A program made the position numbers and the translations under genes. Positions 18,054 to 28,266 of a stretch of DNA of 64,000 nucleotides are shown here, piece after piece. Numbering within the stretch: position 1 is the stretch's first letter; each line of letters opens with the position of its first letter. The notes beneath the pieces were generated by a model. That model was not told the origin of the DNA, ran no database searches, and was given only the letters and a program-made list of their open reading frames with translations. The stretch covers positions 1 to 64,000 of the forward strand of contig JADKHW010000001.1 of the NCBI GenBank assembly GCA_016721565.1, given 5' to 3'. The DNA is from a bacterium. GTDB taxonomy: Bacteria; Electryoneota; RPQS01.

Positions 18054-20441
18054 TTAGTGAGACGCGCTGTCCTGAGTTGACGTTGCCGCCATTGCTCGCG
18101 CTGATTTCTTAACGGGAAATATCACGCGCCAAACGTCGGTAATATTCTCAGCATAAGTAACTTCGAGGCCTTGGCGCAACGCTTTGTCAAGTTCAAGCCA
18201 ATCTGGCTCGTTCTCGGCGGGAATAAGCATTTTGCGAATTCCCGCGCGCTTGGCTGCCATCGTTTTTTCAGCCAAACCGCCAATCGGCAACACTTGCCCG
18301 CGCAACGTGATTTCTCCCGTCATCGCAATATCGGCGGGGACCGGAGCAGAGGTCAAGGCTGACAACAAGGCCGTAGCGAGTGTGATACCTGCCGATGGAC
18401 CGTCCTTTGGTGTTGCAGCTTCAGGAATGTGAAAGTGCACGTCGCATTTTTGCACGAAGTCGGCATGGACGCCCCACTCGCCGCCGTATGCGCGAATGAA
18501 TGAGACTGCGGCTGCGGCAGATTCTTTCATGACATCACCCAGGCGGCCTGTGAGTTGGATAGAGCCTTTGCCCTTCATTACACTGGCTTGAATGTTGAGT
18601 ATCTCGCCGCCTTGCGACGTCCAAGCCAAACCGACGGCCGTACCGATGCGGTCGCCCTTTTCAATTTGGTTGTCCTTGTAGGGAGGAGCACCGAGCAATT
18701 TGTCGAGCTTGGCGGGCTGCAAATTGTAAGTTTTCGTCGCGTCGCCAGAATTCTCTTTGGCCACCTTGCGGCAAACGCGGGCCATTAAGCGTTCAAGCTC
18801 GCGCACACCTGATTCGCGAGTGTACGACGAAACAATTTTGTCCATCGCGGTCGGGGCGATACTCAACTCACCTTCGCGCAAGCCGTGATCGCGCATCTGC
18901 TTCGGAAGCAGGAACTCACGCGCAATGTGCATTTTTTCGTGGTGGAGATATCCGTGCAGATCAATGATTTCCATACGATCTTGCAGCGGGAGGGGAATAT
19001 CGTGCTTGATGTTTGCAGTGGTGATGAAAAGAATCTGCGAGAGATCAAAATCCACTTCAAGGTAATGATCTGAGAAGGTCGAATTCTGCTCGGGGTCGAG
19101 CACCTCAAGTAATGCGGATGATGGATCACCACGGAAATCCGACGACATCTTATCTATTTCGTCGAGCAGGAACACGGGGTTCATCGAGCCTGCGCGCTTC
19201 ATGCCTTGAATGATTCGCCCCGGCATAGAACCAATATAAGTTCTGCGATGGCCGCGAATCTCGGCTTCGTCGCGAACACCGCCGAGCGAAATGCGGACAA
19301 AATTACGTCCCATCGCGCGTGCTATTGAGCGGCCCAGCGAAGTCTTGCCCACGCCCGGAGGACCGACAAGGCAAAGAATCGGTCCACGAATTCTCTCAAC
19401 GCGAGCCAGCACCGCGAGATGCTCAAGGATTCTCTCTTTAGGCTTTCTCAAACCGAAGTGGTCTTCATCAAGAATCCGCTCAGCTTCAACCAAATCAAGC
19501 CTGTCCGTTGTGGTGACACCCCACGGCATCGCGAAAATCCAGTCGAGATAGTTCTTGAGCACGGTCGCCTCAGGCGACATCATCGGCATACCCTTGAGCT
19601 TCTCCATCTCTTCTTCGGCTCGCGTGCGCACTTCCTTCGGCATGCGCATCTTGCGCAGCTTCTTGCGATAGGCAATGACATCGGAAAAATCTTCGTCGCC
19701 CTCTTCGCCCAACTCTTTCTTGATAATCTTCATCTGCTCTTGCAGGAAGAAGTTGCGTTGCGTCCGGGAAATCTTCTCGCGCACTTGTCCTTCGATGCTG
19801 CGCTCAATTTTCAGCAATTCAATCTCTTCGTCGAGTACGCGATTGATGTGCTGATATTGCTCGGGCATATAGGATTGCTCGAGAATCTCTTGCTTGCGCA
19901 CGGCTACCATCGGCAAGTGAGCAGCGATGAAGTCGGCAACAGCGAGCGGCTCGTTGAGGTTATTCAAAGTGAGCAGAATCTCGTCGGGAAGTTGGCGATT
20001 CAAACTGACGTAATCACGAAATGCGCGTAGAGCGACCTTCATGTGTGCGCGTGCTTCAGCGCCCTCCGCTCCGCGCATCTCCATTGGTTCGATGGATGCA
20101 TAAAGGCAATCAGATTCAGGAGTCCATGCCGAAATCTTCGCGCGGCGCACGCCTTCAACGAGTACTTTCACCAAGCCGTTCGGGAGTTTCAGCGTCTGCA
20201 GTACGTTTGCGACGACGCCGATTTCAAACAAATCTTTCGGTGCGATGTCTTCAGTGCCCGGGTCACGCTGAGTGACGAGCAAGATGCGGCGCTCTTGCAG
20301 CATGGCCTTCTCTATGGCAACCAGAGTTGCGGCACGGCCAATCAGAAGAGGAAAGATCATCGACGGAAAGACCACAACGTCCCGCAGAGGCAGGACGGGC
20401 AGGAGGTCGTTGTCGCGGGTCTCGAAGGTTTCGAAGGACAT
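18054..20441 (-). CDS. lon: ATP-dependent endopeptidase Lon
   Basis: Lon is a cytosolic AAA+ serine protease that degrades misfolded and regulatory proteins. The 795-residue chain shows the N-terminal LON substrate domain (LPVLPLRDVVVFPSMIFPL), a coiled-coil region, Walker A GPPGVGKT at residues 360-367, Walker B (VFLLDEIDKM), and the C-terminal protease domain. That domain has the Ser-Lys dyad, with Ser in PKDGPSAGIT and Lys in MAAKRAGIRKMLIP. Length and order are those of the A-type family. It is preceded by the rpoN terminator and followed by engB with a three-base gap. No clear ribosome site lies before the ATG at 20441, so the start is less certain than the identity. Confidence 0.97.
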   Translation of the reverse strand: MSFETFETRDNDLLPVLPLRDVVVFPSMIFPLLIGRAATLVAIEKAMLQERRILLVTQRDPGTEDIAPKDLFEIGVVANVLQTLKLPNGLVKVLVEGVRRAKISAWTPESDCLYASIEPMEMRGAEGAEARAHMKVALRAFRDYVSLNRQLPDEILLTLNNLNEPLAVADFIAAHLPMVAVRKQEILEQSYMPEQYQHINRVLDEEIELLKIERSIEGQVREKISRTQRNFFLQEQMKIIKKELGEEGDEDFSDVIAYRKKLRKMRMPKEVRTRAEEEMEKLKGMPMMSPEATVLKNYLDWIFAMPWGVTTTDRLDLVEAERILDEDHFGLRKPKERILEHLAVLARVERIRGPILCLVGPPGVGKTSLGRSIARAMGRNFVRISLGGVRDEAEIRGHRRTYIGSMPGRIIQGMKRAGSMNPVFLLDEIDKMSSDFRGDPSSALLEVLDPEQNSTFSDHYLEVDFDLSQILFITTANIKHDIPLPLQDRMEIIDLHGYLHHEKMHIAREFLLPKQMRDHGLREGELSIAPTAMDKIVSSYTRESGVRELERLMARVCRKVAKENSGDATKTYNLQPAKLDKLLGAPPYKDNQIEKGDRIGTAVGLAWTSQGGEILNIQASVMKGKGSIQLTGRLGDVMKESAAAAVSFIRAYGGEWGVHADFVQKCDVHFHIPEAATPKDGPSAGITLATALLSALTSAPVPADIAMTGEITLRGQVLPIGGLAEKTMAAKRAGIRKMLIPAENEPDWLELDKALRQGLEVTYAENITDVWRVIFPVKKSARAMAATSTQDSASH

Positions 20442-20464
20442 GTAAAATCAGAGAATATTGTGAC

Positions 20465-20503
20465 AAGAAAAATAAAACCGGTTGGCCCCATTGGCCAACC
20501 GGT
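20465..20503 (-). terminator. Rho-independent terminator of rpoN
   Basis: A perfect 11-pair stem (ACCGGTTGGCC at 20477-20487 with GGCCAACCGGT at 20493-20503) is followed on the minus strand by TTTTATTTTTCTT. It lies between the rpoN stop (20547) and the lon start (20441), separating their transcription at least in part. Confidence 0.9.
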
Positions 20504-20546
20504 CGGAAAGATACGAAATTTTAGGCAGAAATGCTAAGGGGCGGCC

Positions 20547-22037
20547 TCAGATTTCTCGACGCAGACGCTTGACGGGGATGCTTAGCTGTTCACGGTATTT
20601 CTGCACAGTTCGGCGGGCAATCGGGAAGCCTTCGTCCGCGAGAATCTCGGCAATAGCTTGATCGCTAAGAGGATCGCCCTTGTCTTCGGCTTCAATGATT
20701 TCTTGCAAGCGTGACTTGATAACTTTTGTGGATATCTCTTCACCGTCGGATGTTTCCATGCGTTCGCTGAAGAAATACTTCAATTCAAAGACGCCCCATT
20801 CAGTTTGTACATACTTGCCGTTGGTAACGCGTGAGATGGTTGAAATATCCATGCTGATATCTTCAGCAATGTCTTGCAGAATCATAGGCTTCAGATGTTC
20901 ACGGCCTTTCATGAAGAACTCTTTTTGACGTTCGACAATGGCGCGCATTGTGCGCAAGATCGTGGCGCGGCGTTGATGAATCGCATTTATAAACCAGCGC
21001 GCGCTCTCAAGTTTGCGAGTCACAAACTCCTTGACCTTCTTATCCGTATTGCCGGACAGGAACATCTCTTTATATGCCGTATTCACATGAAAGTTCGGCG
21101 TGTTGCCGTCATTCAAGAAGACCGCAACATCACCTTCATCGTTTACACGTGCGACAACAAGATCGGGGACGATATAGTTTTGCTTTTCGTCAAAGTAGCC
21201 TTCGCCCGGTTTGGGATTCAGGCGGCGAATCTCTTCATATGCCGACTTAACTTCATCGAGCACAACTGCAAGCTTACGCGCGACAATTTCAAAACGTTTG
21301 TTCATGAAATCATCGTAAGTTTCAAGCAGCATGCGCATTGAGACACGATACTTCTGCGGATCGTCCTTCTGGCGTAACTGAATCAATAGGCACTCGCGCA
21401 AATCACGCGCGGCGATGCCCGGAGGGTCAAGTTCCTGCACGATGGACAAAACGCGCATCGCAAGTGGGACGTCAACGTTCAATTCGCGCGCAATTTCTTC
21501 AATTGGATAGCTCAAGAAACCGTCTCGATTGACCGATCCAATGATATATTGCCCGACACGGTATTCGTCGTCGGAAAGGCGCTGTAAGTGGAGTTGATCT
21601 TCGAGATGTTCAGCCAGCGACTGAACGAAAGGTCGAGGGAGTTCAGTTAACTCTTCACCTGTGCCGGTGAAGCGCGAAGCCTTATAAATGTTCTGATCGT
21701 CGTCGCTCAGGAAGCTGTCCCAATCGACGTCGTCTTCCCCGCGCGACTCGCGGACTTCCGGTTCGTCTCGGTCGCCGCGAGCGGGGGCCTCATAGCCAGC
21801 GCCATCTTCAGCATCTTCCATCGAAGCGGAAGAGGCGTCTGACTCAATTTCCGACATCGACTTATCCACAACGGCTTCATCTTCGGCAACCTCTTCCAGG
21901 AAGGGGTTTTCCTGCAATTCGGCACGAACTCGTAACTCCAGCTCGAGCATTGGGAGCTGAATGAGTTCACTCCGCAGGATCTGCTGCGGTTGGAGATATT
22001 GTTGAAGTTCGGGCTTAAGGACTTGTCTCAGTTCCAT
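20547..22037 (-). CDS. rpoN: RNA polymerase sigma-54 factor RpoN
   Basis: RpoN directs core RNA polymerase to -24/-12 promoters that need an AAA+ activator. The 496-residue protein has the three regions. Region I is Gln- and Leu-rich (LKPELQQYLQPQQILRSELIQLPML), an acidic region II follows (VDKSMSEIESDASS...), and the core-binding and DNA-binding region III ends with the RpoN box ARRTVQKYREQLSIP. ATG 22037 is chosen because AGAGGG is 6 bases upstream and family homology begins there. A cognate activator with a GAFTGA motif is encoded at 45574. The position after lptB repeats the proteobacterial order, although a gap of 292 bases suggests its own promoter. Confidence 0.97.
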   Translation of the reverse strand: MELRQVLKPELQQYLQPQQILRSELIQLPMLELELRVRAELQENPFLEEVAEDEAVVDKSMSEIESDASSASMEDAEDGAGYEAPARGDRDEPEVRESRGEDDVDWDSFLSDDDQNIYKASRFTGTGEELTELPRPFVQSLAEHLEDQLHLQRLSDDEYRVGQYIIGSVNRDGFLSYPIEEIARELNVDVPLAMRVLSIVQELDPPGIAARDLRECLLIQLRQKDDPQKYRVSMRMLLETYDDFMNKRFEIVARKLAVVLDEVKSAYEEIRRLNPKPGEGYFDEKQNYIVPDLVVARVNDEGDVAVFLNDGNTPNFHVNTAYKEMFLSGNTDKKVKEFVTRKLESARWFINAIHQRRATILRTMRAIVERQKEFFMKGREHLKPMILQDIAEDISMDISTISRVTNGKYVQTEWGVFELKYFFSERMETSDGEEISTKVIKSRLQEIIEAEDKGDPLSDQAIAEILADEGFPIARRTVQKYREQLSIPVKRLRREI

Positions 22038-22329
22038 CGGATACCCTCTTGGTCCAGTCGGTGGGGTGGCTCGGGCGGCGGAGCGGGATCGGGTGGGAAG
22101 ATCCAGTCGCACGAGTCAAGGCAGTACCCTACAAAAAGCAAGGTTCGTGCCATCATCAAATTCCACCGAACTTCACCGTTTCGTACTCTGCGAAATTCGA
22201 GTCGGTTAGTTCTTAGGTTGCTTATAAACAAAAAGATAAATCAAGTGCAATTGCTGGTCTGCCAAAATGTGAATAAGTCGGCTGGACCATTTCTGCCACA
22301 ATGAGGCAAAGCAGGTGCTATAACATTCC
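22038..22329. other. Intergenic region upstream of rpoN
   Basis: These 292 bases between lptB and rpoN hold no recognisable gene and no clear terminator for the lpt operon. A tentative minus-strand promoter, TTGCAC (22250-22245), 17 bases, TTATAA (22227-22222), would give rpoN a leader of about 180 bases. Read-through from lptB is also possible. Confidence 0.35.
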
Positions 22330-23100
22330 TTAGAGGCGGAAAGAATCGCCGAGGTAGATCCGGCGGGCCTCTTCGCTATTGGCCAGAAACTCGGCTGATC
22401 CTTCCATCAACAGCTTGCCGCTGAAGATCAGATAGGCACGGTCAGTAATGGCCAAAGTCTCACGAACATTATGGTCAGTAATCAAGACACCGATACCGCG
22501 ATCTTTCAGAGAGCGCACGATGGCTTGGATGTCCGCTACTGCAATGGGATCAATTCCCGCGAACGGTTCGTCAAGGAGCATGAATTTCGGTCTGGTGACT
22601 AATGAGCGAGCAATTTCAACACGACGGCGTTCGCCGCCGGAAAGCTGAAAGCCTTTGTTATTGGTAACGTGTTCCAATCGAAACTCAGCCAGCAGTTCGT
22701 CGGCACGCAGTTTTCGCTCGGCGCGCGAAATGGGCAACAGTTCCAATATAGCCATCAAATTTTCGCGAACGGTGAGCTTTCGGAAAACAGAAGGCTCTTG
22801 CGAAAGATAGCCCATACCCAATCTGGCCCGACGGTACATCGGGAAATCGGTGACTTCAACGTCGCCCAAATAAACATGTCCGGACTTTGGTCTGATCATG
22901 CCGGTCATCATGTAGAACGACGTGGTCTTGCCTGCACCGTTGGGGCCGAGCAAACCGACGATTTCACCTGTTCGAACATTGACGGAAACGCCGTCCACGA
23001 CCTTGCGCTTGCCGTAAAATTTGACAAGATTCTCGCCGCGAAGCGTCGTGGTCAATTCGGCAGCAGTTAGCGGAACTGTTTCGGCAAAAGTTTCACTCAC
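22330..23100 (-). CDS. lptB: LPS export ABC transporter ATPase LptB
   Basis: LptB is the cytoplasmic ATPase of the LptB2FG complex that extracts LPS from the inner membrane. The 256-residue protein has Walker [14 protein letters not shown], the Q-loop sequence [17 protein letters not shown] that is characteristic of LptB, signature [15 protein letters not shown] and Walker [17 protein letters not shown]. The start is taken as GTG 23100, overlapping the upstream TGA (GTGA) with AAGAGAA upstream. It is the last gene of the kds-lpt unit. No lptF/lptG is in the window. Confidence 0.95.
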   Translation of the reverse strand: MSETFAETVPLTAAELTTTLRGENLVKFYGKRKVVDGVSVNVRTGEIVGLLGPNGAGKTTSFYMMTGMIRPKSGHVYLGDVEVTDFPMYRRARLGMGYLSQEPSVFRKLTVRENLMAILELLPISRAERKLRADELLAEFRLEHVTNNKGFQLSGGERRRVEIARSLVTRPKFMLLDEPFAGIDPIAVADIQAIVRSLKDRGIGVLITDHNVRETLAITDRAYLIFSGKLLMEGSAEFLANSEEARRIYLGDSFRL

Positions 23101-25595
23101 GCGACGTTCTCTTCTTTGCGGCGTGCAAGCCAATAACCCGCTCCAACGAGGAGCAGCACGAGGAAGTGCGAGACAGTGGCGATGTTCACGCCAAGCGCTT
23201 CACGCTTGCCAAGATATTCAAACACGACTGTGTGTTTTCCAGCCGAGAGATAAACCCCGCGTGAAAAGCCGTTGACCAGATAAATATCCGTCGACTGGCC
23301 ATCCACGCTTGCTCGCCACTCTGGTTCGTAGTATGCATCCGCCAACACCATCAAGCCGGACTGTGAGTTGTCTGTTGAGATTTCAACTTTGTGAGCTTGA
23401 TACGACGTCACACGAGCGGTTGCGTTGGCATCAACTCCGATTTGACCGGGCAAATTCTTATTCAGTACGGCAAGTCGTGTGAACGGAAATCCGGGGCGAC
23501 GCATGGTCTCAAAGGCATTCTTGCGGTCAGGAATGACCATGACTGAATCAATGAAATAGGCGCGGTCTTTCGCGTTGGGCACAAGATAGGCCGCCATCTT
23601 TGCCGAGCCGTCTTCAAACGACTTTGTATAACCAAGATCGGGTGGAAGCAACCCTTCCGTGATGATATACTTGCAATTTAGTGAAGCAAGCAGTTCGTTG
23701 TTTAGCGGGAAGTTCTTATTAGCCCCATTGTAGAACAGATTGTCAGCAAGGTCTTGCCAACTGCGCATCTTAGCGCCGTGATAACCTCCGAGCGATTCAA
23801 CGCCCCATGCTGCCCAACGATTGTCTTGGTTCAAGCGGCCAACCGGGAATACTCTGAAATTACTGTTGTCGCCTTGCAAAGCCGTAACCACACGATTTGC
23901 AGTTAAGGTAGAAAGCTGTTGGCCTTTTGGCTGCGGCGAGAAAAAATTCTGGTTGAAGACGCCAAGGTCAACAACAGTCAAGAGAAGCAAGCCGCCGATT
24001 AACACGTTCTTTGTCAATTTCTTGAGCATGAAGAAGTAGATTGCGGCAAATGCCAACACAAGTAGAAAGAAACGCACGGTCAGGTCTTTGGCGAACATCG
24101 CGGCACGCTCACTAACAAGCTGCGTGATCTGACCGGGCTGATAGCGCTGGGCATCGCCGTCTTTGGTTAGGCTTGCAAGTCCCTTTGCCAACCCTTCACC
24201 GCCAACAAGCGAAATCACCAGCAAGACTCCGGCGGCAATCAGCGCATAGCGAAACGCCTTGTGCCACCTCACGTTGTCTTGATTTTCTTCAAGCTTGCGG
24301 AAACCGAAGGCCGCCAGAATTGCCGCCGAGATGACAACGAGCAAGAGAATCAGTGACGGCGTGCGGAATTTGTCGAAGAACGGAACGTAGTTAAAGAACA
24401 AGCTGTAAAAACTCTGGAAGTGCTTTCCAAATGACAACAGAATCGAGAAGATCGACAGGCTCAATAGTCCCCAAACTAATCGCGTCTTTTGGCCAATCAG
24501 AGCAATAACTGCAAGCAATAGTGGCACAATACCAAAATAGAAGCTGGATGACGTGAAGAGCATGTCGCCCCAATACGTCGGGGATTTCAGTCCGTACCAC
24601 GAAGGGAAGATGAATGTAATCAACTCGGACGGGGCCATACTCCACGAAGTCGCGTCTTCAATTGTGTAGCCACTCGATCCGGCAGCACCGAGTGCAGGCC
24701 CCATACCGCGAATAGAGGAGTTCACATACTCAAACAGCGGGACATACCACAACGCACCGACACAGGCCGCAAGCCCGACGGCTAAGGCAAGATGCCCTCC
24801 GGCGGTGGCGACTTTCATCGCGCCGCCTTCCCGCAACTCATATATTGCCCATGTAATAAACAATATTCCGACGGACAATCCAGTGTAGAATAGCACTTGC
24901 GTGTGTCCGCCGTGCTGAATCTGCCAACCGAATACCATCGCGAACAATCCTAAATCGAGAAGCCTGCGTCGCTCAAAAACTTGCCACCCAAGGAACATCA
25001 AGATCGGAATGTAGATGAACGTCGCAAGTTTGCCGCCGTGCGAGGCCGTTACAAGTGAGATGAAATACGGATTCCACGCCAGCACAAGGCCGCACAAAAC
25101 TGATAAGATGACACTAAAGCCGAGGCGGCGCACCACGAAATAGACAAACAGCCCTGCATAGAGCATTAAAGCAACGAGCCATTTTTCGCCACGAGTCGGG
25201 CCGGAATAGTTGCCAAGCAAGAGCACATAGTTTGTGAACATGTCCGCCCAGTAGCGCGGGTTCACCCACCGATAGGCCAGCGCGTAAGGCGCACCGACAT
25301 ACTCGTAATTGGAATATGCGCCAGCGGCGAACGACGGAAATCCACCATATAATTCCGGGCACCACAGCGGGTATTGCCCGTTATCTGCTTCGCGAATAGC
25401 AAATGTGTTGAGCGCAACTGAAGCTTCAGTATCGTCACCAGCTGAGAACGCTTTATTGCCGATGACCACTTGGTTGAACAGCACAACCACCAAGAAATAG
25501 ATGGCTAGCACACCGAGCAAATCGGGCAGCCATTTGGGCAGTGGTTTCTTCACAGTAATTGCAACTGGTGCGGGTTTGGCAGGCTTTGCGCTCAC
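23097..25595 (-). CDS. YfhO-family multi-spanning membrane protein
   Basis: This 832-residue protein has an N-terminal helix, about a dozen hydrophobic segments, a soluble loop (residues ~560-760), and a final helix near 800-820. The early motif [35 protein letters not shown] and the closing 'V..G....VYL..G.H.V.F.Y' region are typical of YfhO. Members resemble GT-C glycosyltransferases with a large lumenal domain and are linked to sugar transfer onto lipids or teichoic acids. In this cell it sits between the lptA-like gene and lptB, with a GTGA overlap to lptB, so a role in LPS or other surface-glycan modification is an inference from context. Confidence 0.85.
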   Translation of the reverse strand: MSAKPAKPAPVAITVKKPLPKWLPDLLGVLAIYFLVVVLFNQVVIGNKAFSAGDDTEASVALNTFAIREADNGQYPLWCPELYGGFPSFAAGAYSNYEYVGAPYALAYRWVNPRYWADMFTNYVLLLGNYSGPTRGEKWLVALMLYAGLFVYFVVRRLGFSVILSVLCGLVLAWNPYFISLVTASHGGKLATFIYIPILMFLGWQVFERRRLLDLGLFAMVFGWQIQHGGHTQVLFYTGLSVGILFITWAIYELREGGAMKVATAGGHLALAVGLAACVGALWYVPLFEYVNSSIRGMGPALGAAGSSGYTIEDATSWSMAPSELITFIFPSWYGLKSPTYWGDMLFTSSSFYFGIVPLLLAVIALIGQKTRLVWGLLSLSIFSILLSFGKHFQSFYSLFFNYVPFFDKFRTPSLILLLVVISAAILAAFGFRKLEENQDNVRWHKAFRYALIAAGVLLVISLVGGEGLAKGLASLTKDGDAQRYQPGQITQLVSERAAMFAKDLTVRFFLLVLAFAAIYFFMLKKLTKNVLIGGLLLLTVVDLGVFNQNFFSPQPKGQQLSTLTANRVVTALQGDNSNFRVFPVGRLNQDNRWAAWGVESLGGYHGAKMRSWQDLADNLFYNGANKNFPLNNELLASLNCKYIITEGLLPPDLGYTKSFEDGSAKMAAYLVPNAKDRAYFIDSVMVIPDRKNAFETMRRPGFPFTRLAVLNKNLPGQIGVDANATARVTSYQAHKVEISTDNSQSGLMVLADAYYEPEWRASVDGQSTDIYLVNGFSRGVYLSAGKHTVVFEYLGKREALGVNIATVSHFLVLLLVGAGYWLARRKEENVA

Positions 25596-25607
25596 AAAGT
25601 TCTCCGG

Positions 25608-26693
25608 TCAGGGTTTATTTGTTGCGGGAGATGCAACAAGAGATTCAGGAGTGAATGTTCCTTGCGTGCCGCCTTCGACGCGTATACGCGAAATGCGGCG
25701 ATTGTCAAACGTAATAAGCAACTTGTCGCCGCTCGTGACGTTCAGACCTTGCGCGTCCTGTTTGTCACGAACGTAATAGGTTGCAGTGGCATTGTCTTGG
25801 ACAATTGCGCGTGATAGGGCACTGTTCTCAATCCACAGCATCATCTGTTTTCCAGTCAAGATTTGACGCGGCGAATTGGGCAAACTATCGGACGGGCTGG
25901 AAGCTATGGCTTCACCTTGAACTTCGACACGCTCTAGTTCCTCATCTTTGAAAAATAACCTCATCGTATCACCGGCAATGCTGTCCGCCCCGGATAACGC
26001 GAGTGGTTTTCCTGTGAGTACAGCGTAGAGCGAATCGGGATAAAACTCGAGCAATTGACCAAAGGCAGTCAGGCTATCACGGGCAATGATGACGTTGTTC
26101 TTGGTTGTGGCCAAGCCCTGCGACTCATTATAGGTAATCGTGTCGCCGGAAATTTCGGTGTCAGTATAGCCGACACTGTCTTTGCGTGTGAGAACCGGGT
26201 CTTGGGCTACCCATGCCGATTTATCACGATGGTCAAAGTAGCCAATACCGCCTGTAAGAGTAATGCCACGCGGCTCATACTTCACACGGACGTTTTCGTA
26301 GAGGTAGCCAACCCCGAGCCGCTCGCGGTAAAGCGCGCGGTTGCAATAAATCGAAATCGTATCCTGATAAATGCGCACATCGCCGACAGCCTCAACAACT
26401 TCGGTCCAATCGCTGTAGGTCACCTGATTGGCAAACATCAGACGCCTGCCATCGTGAAATTCGACGTTTTGGCGAAAGATCAGCCGACCGGAATCCGGAT
26501 AATACAGAGCTTGTTCACAGGTGATGTTCAGACTATCTTTGACAATCAGCACATCGCCTGTGAGTTCTTGCACCGTTTGACCATTCTCTTGGCCATAGCG
26601 CAAACTATTGGCGCGGCGTAACTCGACTGCGCTATTGCGTTCTTGAGCGACAGATGCAATGACAAGAACAAATATAGCGAGCAGAAGTCGCAT
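25608..26693 (-). CDS. lptA: OstA/LptA-like periplasmic LPS transport protein
   Basis: This is a predicted exported protein of 361 residues with an N-terminal signal (MRLLLAIFVLVIASVAQ). It then carries repeated OstA-type beta-jellyroll strands (LTGDVLIVKDSLNITCEQALYYPDSG, VEAVGDVRIYQDTISIYCNRALY). It is about twice as long as proteobacterial LptA (~185 residues), like the OstA_2 forms of the FCB group. LptA forms the periplasmic bridge that carries LPS to the outer membrane. Position between lptC and lptB supports the assignment. The gene symbol is given by homology and position; a truncated LptD-like function is the alternative. Confidence 0.82.
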   Translation of the reverse strand: MRLLLAIFVLVIASVAQERNSAVELRRANSLRYGQENGQTVQELTGDVLIVKDSLNITCEQALYYPDSGRLIFRQNVEFHDGRRLMFANQVTYSDWTEVVEAVGDVRIYQDTISIYCNRALYRERLGVGYLYENVRVKYEPRGITLTGGIGYFDHRDKSAWVAQDPVLTRKDSVGYTDTEISGDTITYNESQGLATTKNNVIIARDSLTAFGQLLEFYPDSLYAVLTGKPLALSGADSIAGDTMRLFFKDEELERVEVQGEAIASSPSDSLPNSPRQILTGKQMMLWIENSALSRAIVQDNATATYYVRDKQDAQGLNVTSGDKLLITFDNRRISRIRVEGGTQGTFTPESLVASPATNKP

Positions 26694-27283
26694 TACTGTG
26701 TCAATGAATCGAGTTTGACTGTCGAATCCGTAACCGCAGACACGGTTTTGTTAGGACGGTCGCGTAATGTACGGCCAGAGGGATCAAGTACTGTCCAGTT
26801 CTTCATATTCTTGTCAGCGCGAAAACCCGTGCCGTAGATCGTATCTGTCGGCGTGGAGATTTTTACAGGTCCATCAGCGTAAATCAAGCCCTGCGCATTA
26901 TCATACCGAAGAATATTTGTCTCCAGCCGTTCGCCGCTGTCTGAAACCGCGATGACGTTGCCGTAGGCATTAAGGTTTCGCGATGCTTCTGAGGCAGTAC
27001 CCGAGTCAGCCCAAATGCGCGTGCGCTTATTGCCGAATTCATCATAAAAGTCTGCCACGATTCCGCTGTCGAGGATGATCAAGTTCTGTTTTTCATATTG
27101 CAAGACTCGACCTGCATCAATCACCGTCGCCAAGCGGTCTTCGGTGTAGAACGAAATCTTGGCTCCAAATAATTCTTGTTCAGGAAAAACCTCTTCAACC
27201 GGAGTTTGCGGCGGAGGAGGAGTGGTAGAGCAACCATAGAACAAAGACAGGCCGCACACGAGCAGCCATAACGCGCGACTCAT
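26693..27283 (-). CDS. lptC: LptC-like LPS export protein, predicted lipoprotein
   Basis: LptC links the LptB2FG complex to LptA at the periplasmic face of the inner membrane. This 196-residue protein has the OstA-type beta fold (LETNILRYDNAQGLIYADGPVKI, GTGFRADKNMKNW). The family usually has an uncleaved N-terminal helix, but here the N-terminus reads LLVCGLSLFYGCSTTPPPP, with a lipobox (FYGC) and a Pro-rich linker. It therefore looks lipid-anchored instead. It overlaps both kdsD (ATGA-type) and the lptA-like gene by one base. Confidence 0.88.
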   Translation of the reverse strand: MSRALWLLVCGLSLFYGCSTTPPPPQTPVEEVFPEQELFGAKISFYTEDRLATVIDAGRVLQYEKQNLIILDSGIVADFYDEFGNKRTRIWADSGTASEASRNLNAYGNVIAVSDSGERLETNILRYDNAQGLIYADGPVKISTPTDTIYGTGFRADKNMKNWTVLDPSGRTLRDRPNKTVSAVTDSTVKLDSLTQ

Positions 27284-28266
27284 CGACCTATACCGGATTT
27301 CAATAAATCGTGCATGTGTACGACGCCAACGAGTTTCTTGTTCTCATCCACTACCGGCAGCACCATGATGTTGTATTGCTCCATAATATTCACCGCCCGG
27401 CTCACAAGAGAATCGGGAGTAACCGACTTGGGATTTATGGTCGCAACCTCGCCAATTTTTACACTCGCCAAATCGACGTTTCGTTCAAGGGCGCGGCGCA
27501 AATCTCCGTCGGTAAAAATACCTAATAGCGAGCCATCGGGCGCGACGACACAGACCGCCCCCAGACGCTGCCGAGTCATGCACATAATCGACGTCTTCAA
27601 ATCATCAGATTTGTTAACGATTGGCATGTTTTCGCCAGAGTGCATGACCTCTTGAATTGTCAGCGAAAGTCTACGGCCCAGTGCTCCGCCGGGATGCAAG
27701 AACTTGAAATCATCGACTTGAAAACCCTTGGCCTTCAAGAGAGCAACTGCAAGCGCATCTCCCATCGCGAGTGCGGCAGTGGTTGATGCCGTAGGAGCCA
27801 AGTTCATTGGACAGCCCTCTTCTGCCACCGAAACATCGAGAACGACATCACACTTCTCGGCCATTGCGCTGGTCGTATTTCCCAGCAAACCGATAATGGG
27901 TATTCCAAGGAATTTCAAATAGGGCAAGACTGTCCAGAGTTCGTCACTCTCGCCGCTTTTAGAAATGACGATGGCTGCATCTTCACGAGTGACCATACCA
28001 AGATCACCGTGAGCTGCCTCAGCGGGGTGGAGGAAGCTTGACGGAGTTCCAGTCGAAGCCAGAGTTGCAGAAACCTTACGGCCAATGTGGCCGCTCTTGC
28101 CGACACCCGTTACGATGACGTGGCCTCGGACACCGATGAGCAGGCGGATAGCTTTTTCAAAGTCGCCGTTTATCCGGCCACCCAGATCAGAGACGGCCCT
28201 GGCCTCAACCTCAAGGAGGTGCCTCGCGGCCATGAGGGCTTCTGGGATGTTCTGTTGGGGACTCAT
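27280..28266 (-). CDS. kdsD: D-arabinose 5-phosphate isomerase KdsD
   Basis: KdsD converts D-ribulose 5-phosphate to D-arabinose 5-phosphate, the first step to Kdo. The 328-residue chain has the SIS sugar-isomerase domain (VIVTGVGKSGHIGRKVSATLASTGTPS, FLHPAEAAHGDLGM) followed by two CBS domains (about residues 205-325), the normal KpsF/GutQ architecture. It overlaps kdsC upstream by four bases and lptC downstream by four, so the three are translationally coupled. KdsA and KdsB are at 60481 and 57050. Confidence 0.95.
   Translation of the reverse strand: MSPQQNIPEALMAARHLLEVEARAVSDLGGRINGDFEKAIRLLIGVRGHVIVTGVGKSGHIGRKVSATLASTGTPSSFLHPAEAAHGDLGMVTREDAAIVISKSGESDELWTVLPYLKFLGIPIIGLLGNTTSAMAEKCDVVLDVSVAEEGCPMNLAPTASTTAALAMGDALAVALLKAKGFQVDDFKFLHPGGALGRRLSLTIQEVMHSGENMPIVNKSDDLKTSIMCMTRQRLGAVCVVAPDGSLLGIFTDGDLRRALERNVDLASVKIGEVATINPKSVTPDSLVSRAVNIMEQYNIMVLPVVDENKKLVGVVHMHDLLKSGIGR

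Noticed and set aside
19419..20030. 203-residue plus-strand ORF opposite lon
   Set aside because: It is antisense to highly conserved Lon coding sequence, has odd composition and no family resemblance.
20477..20503. Palindrome upstream of lon as a heat-shock CIRCE operator
   Set aside because: The sequence is not the TTAGCACTC-N9-GAGTGCTAA motif, and the minus-strand T tract marks it as the rpoN terminator.
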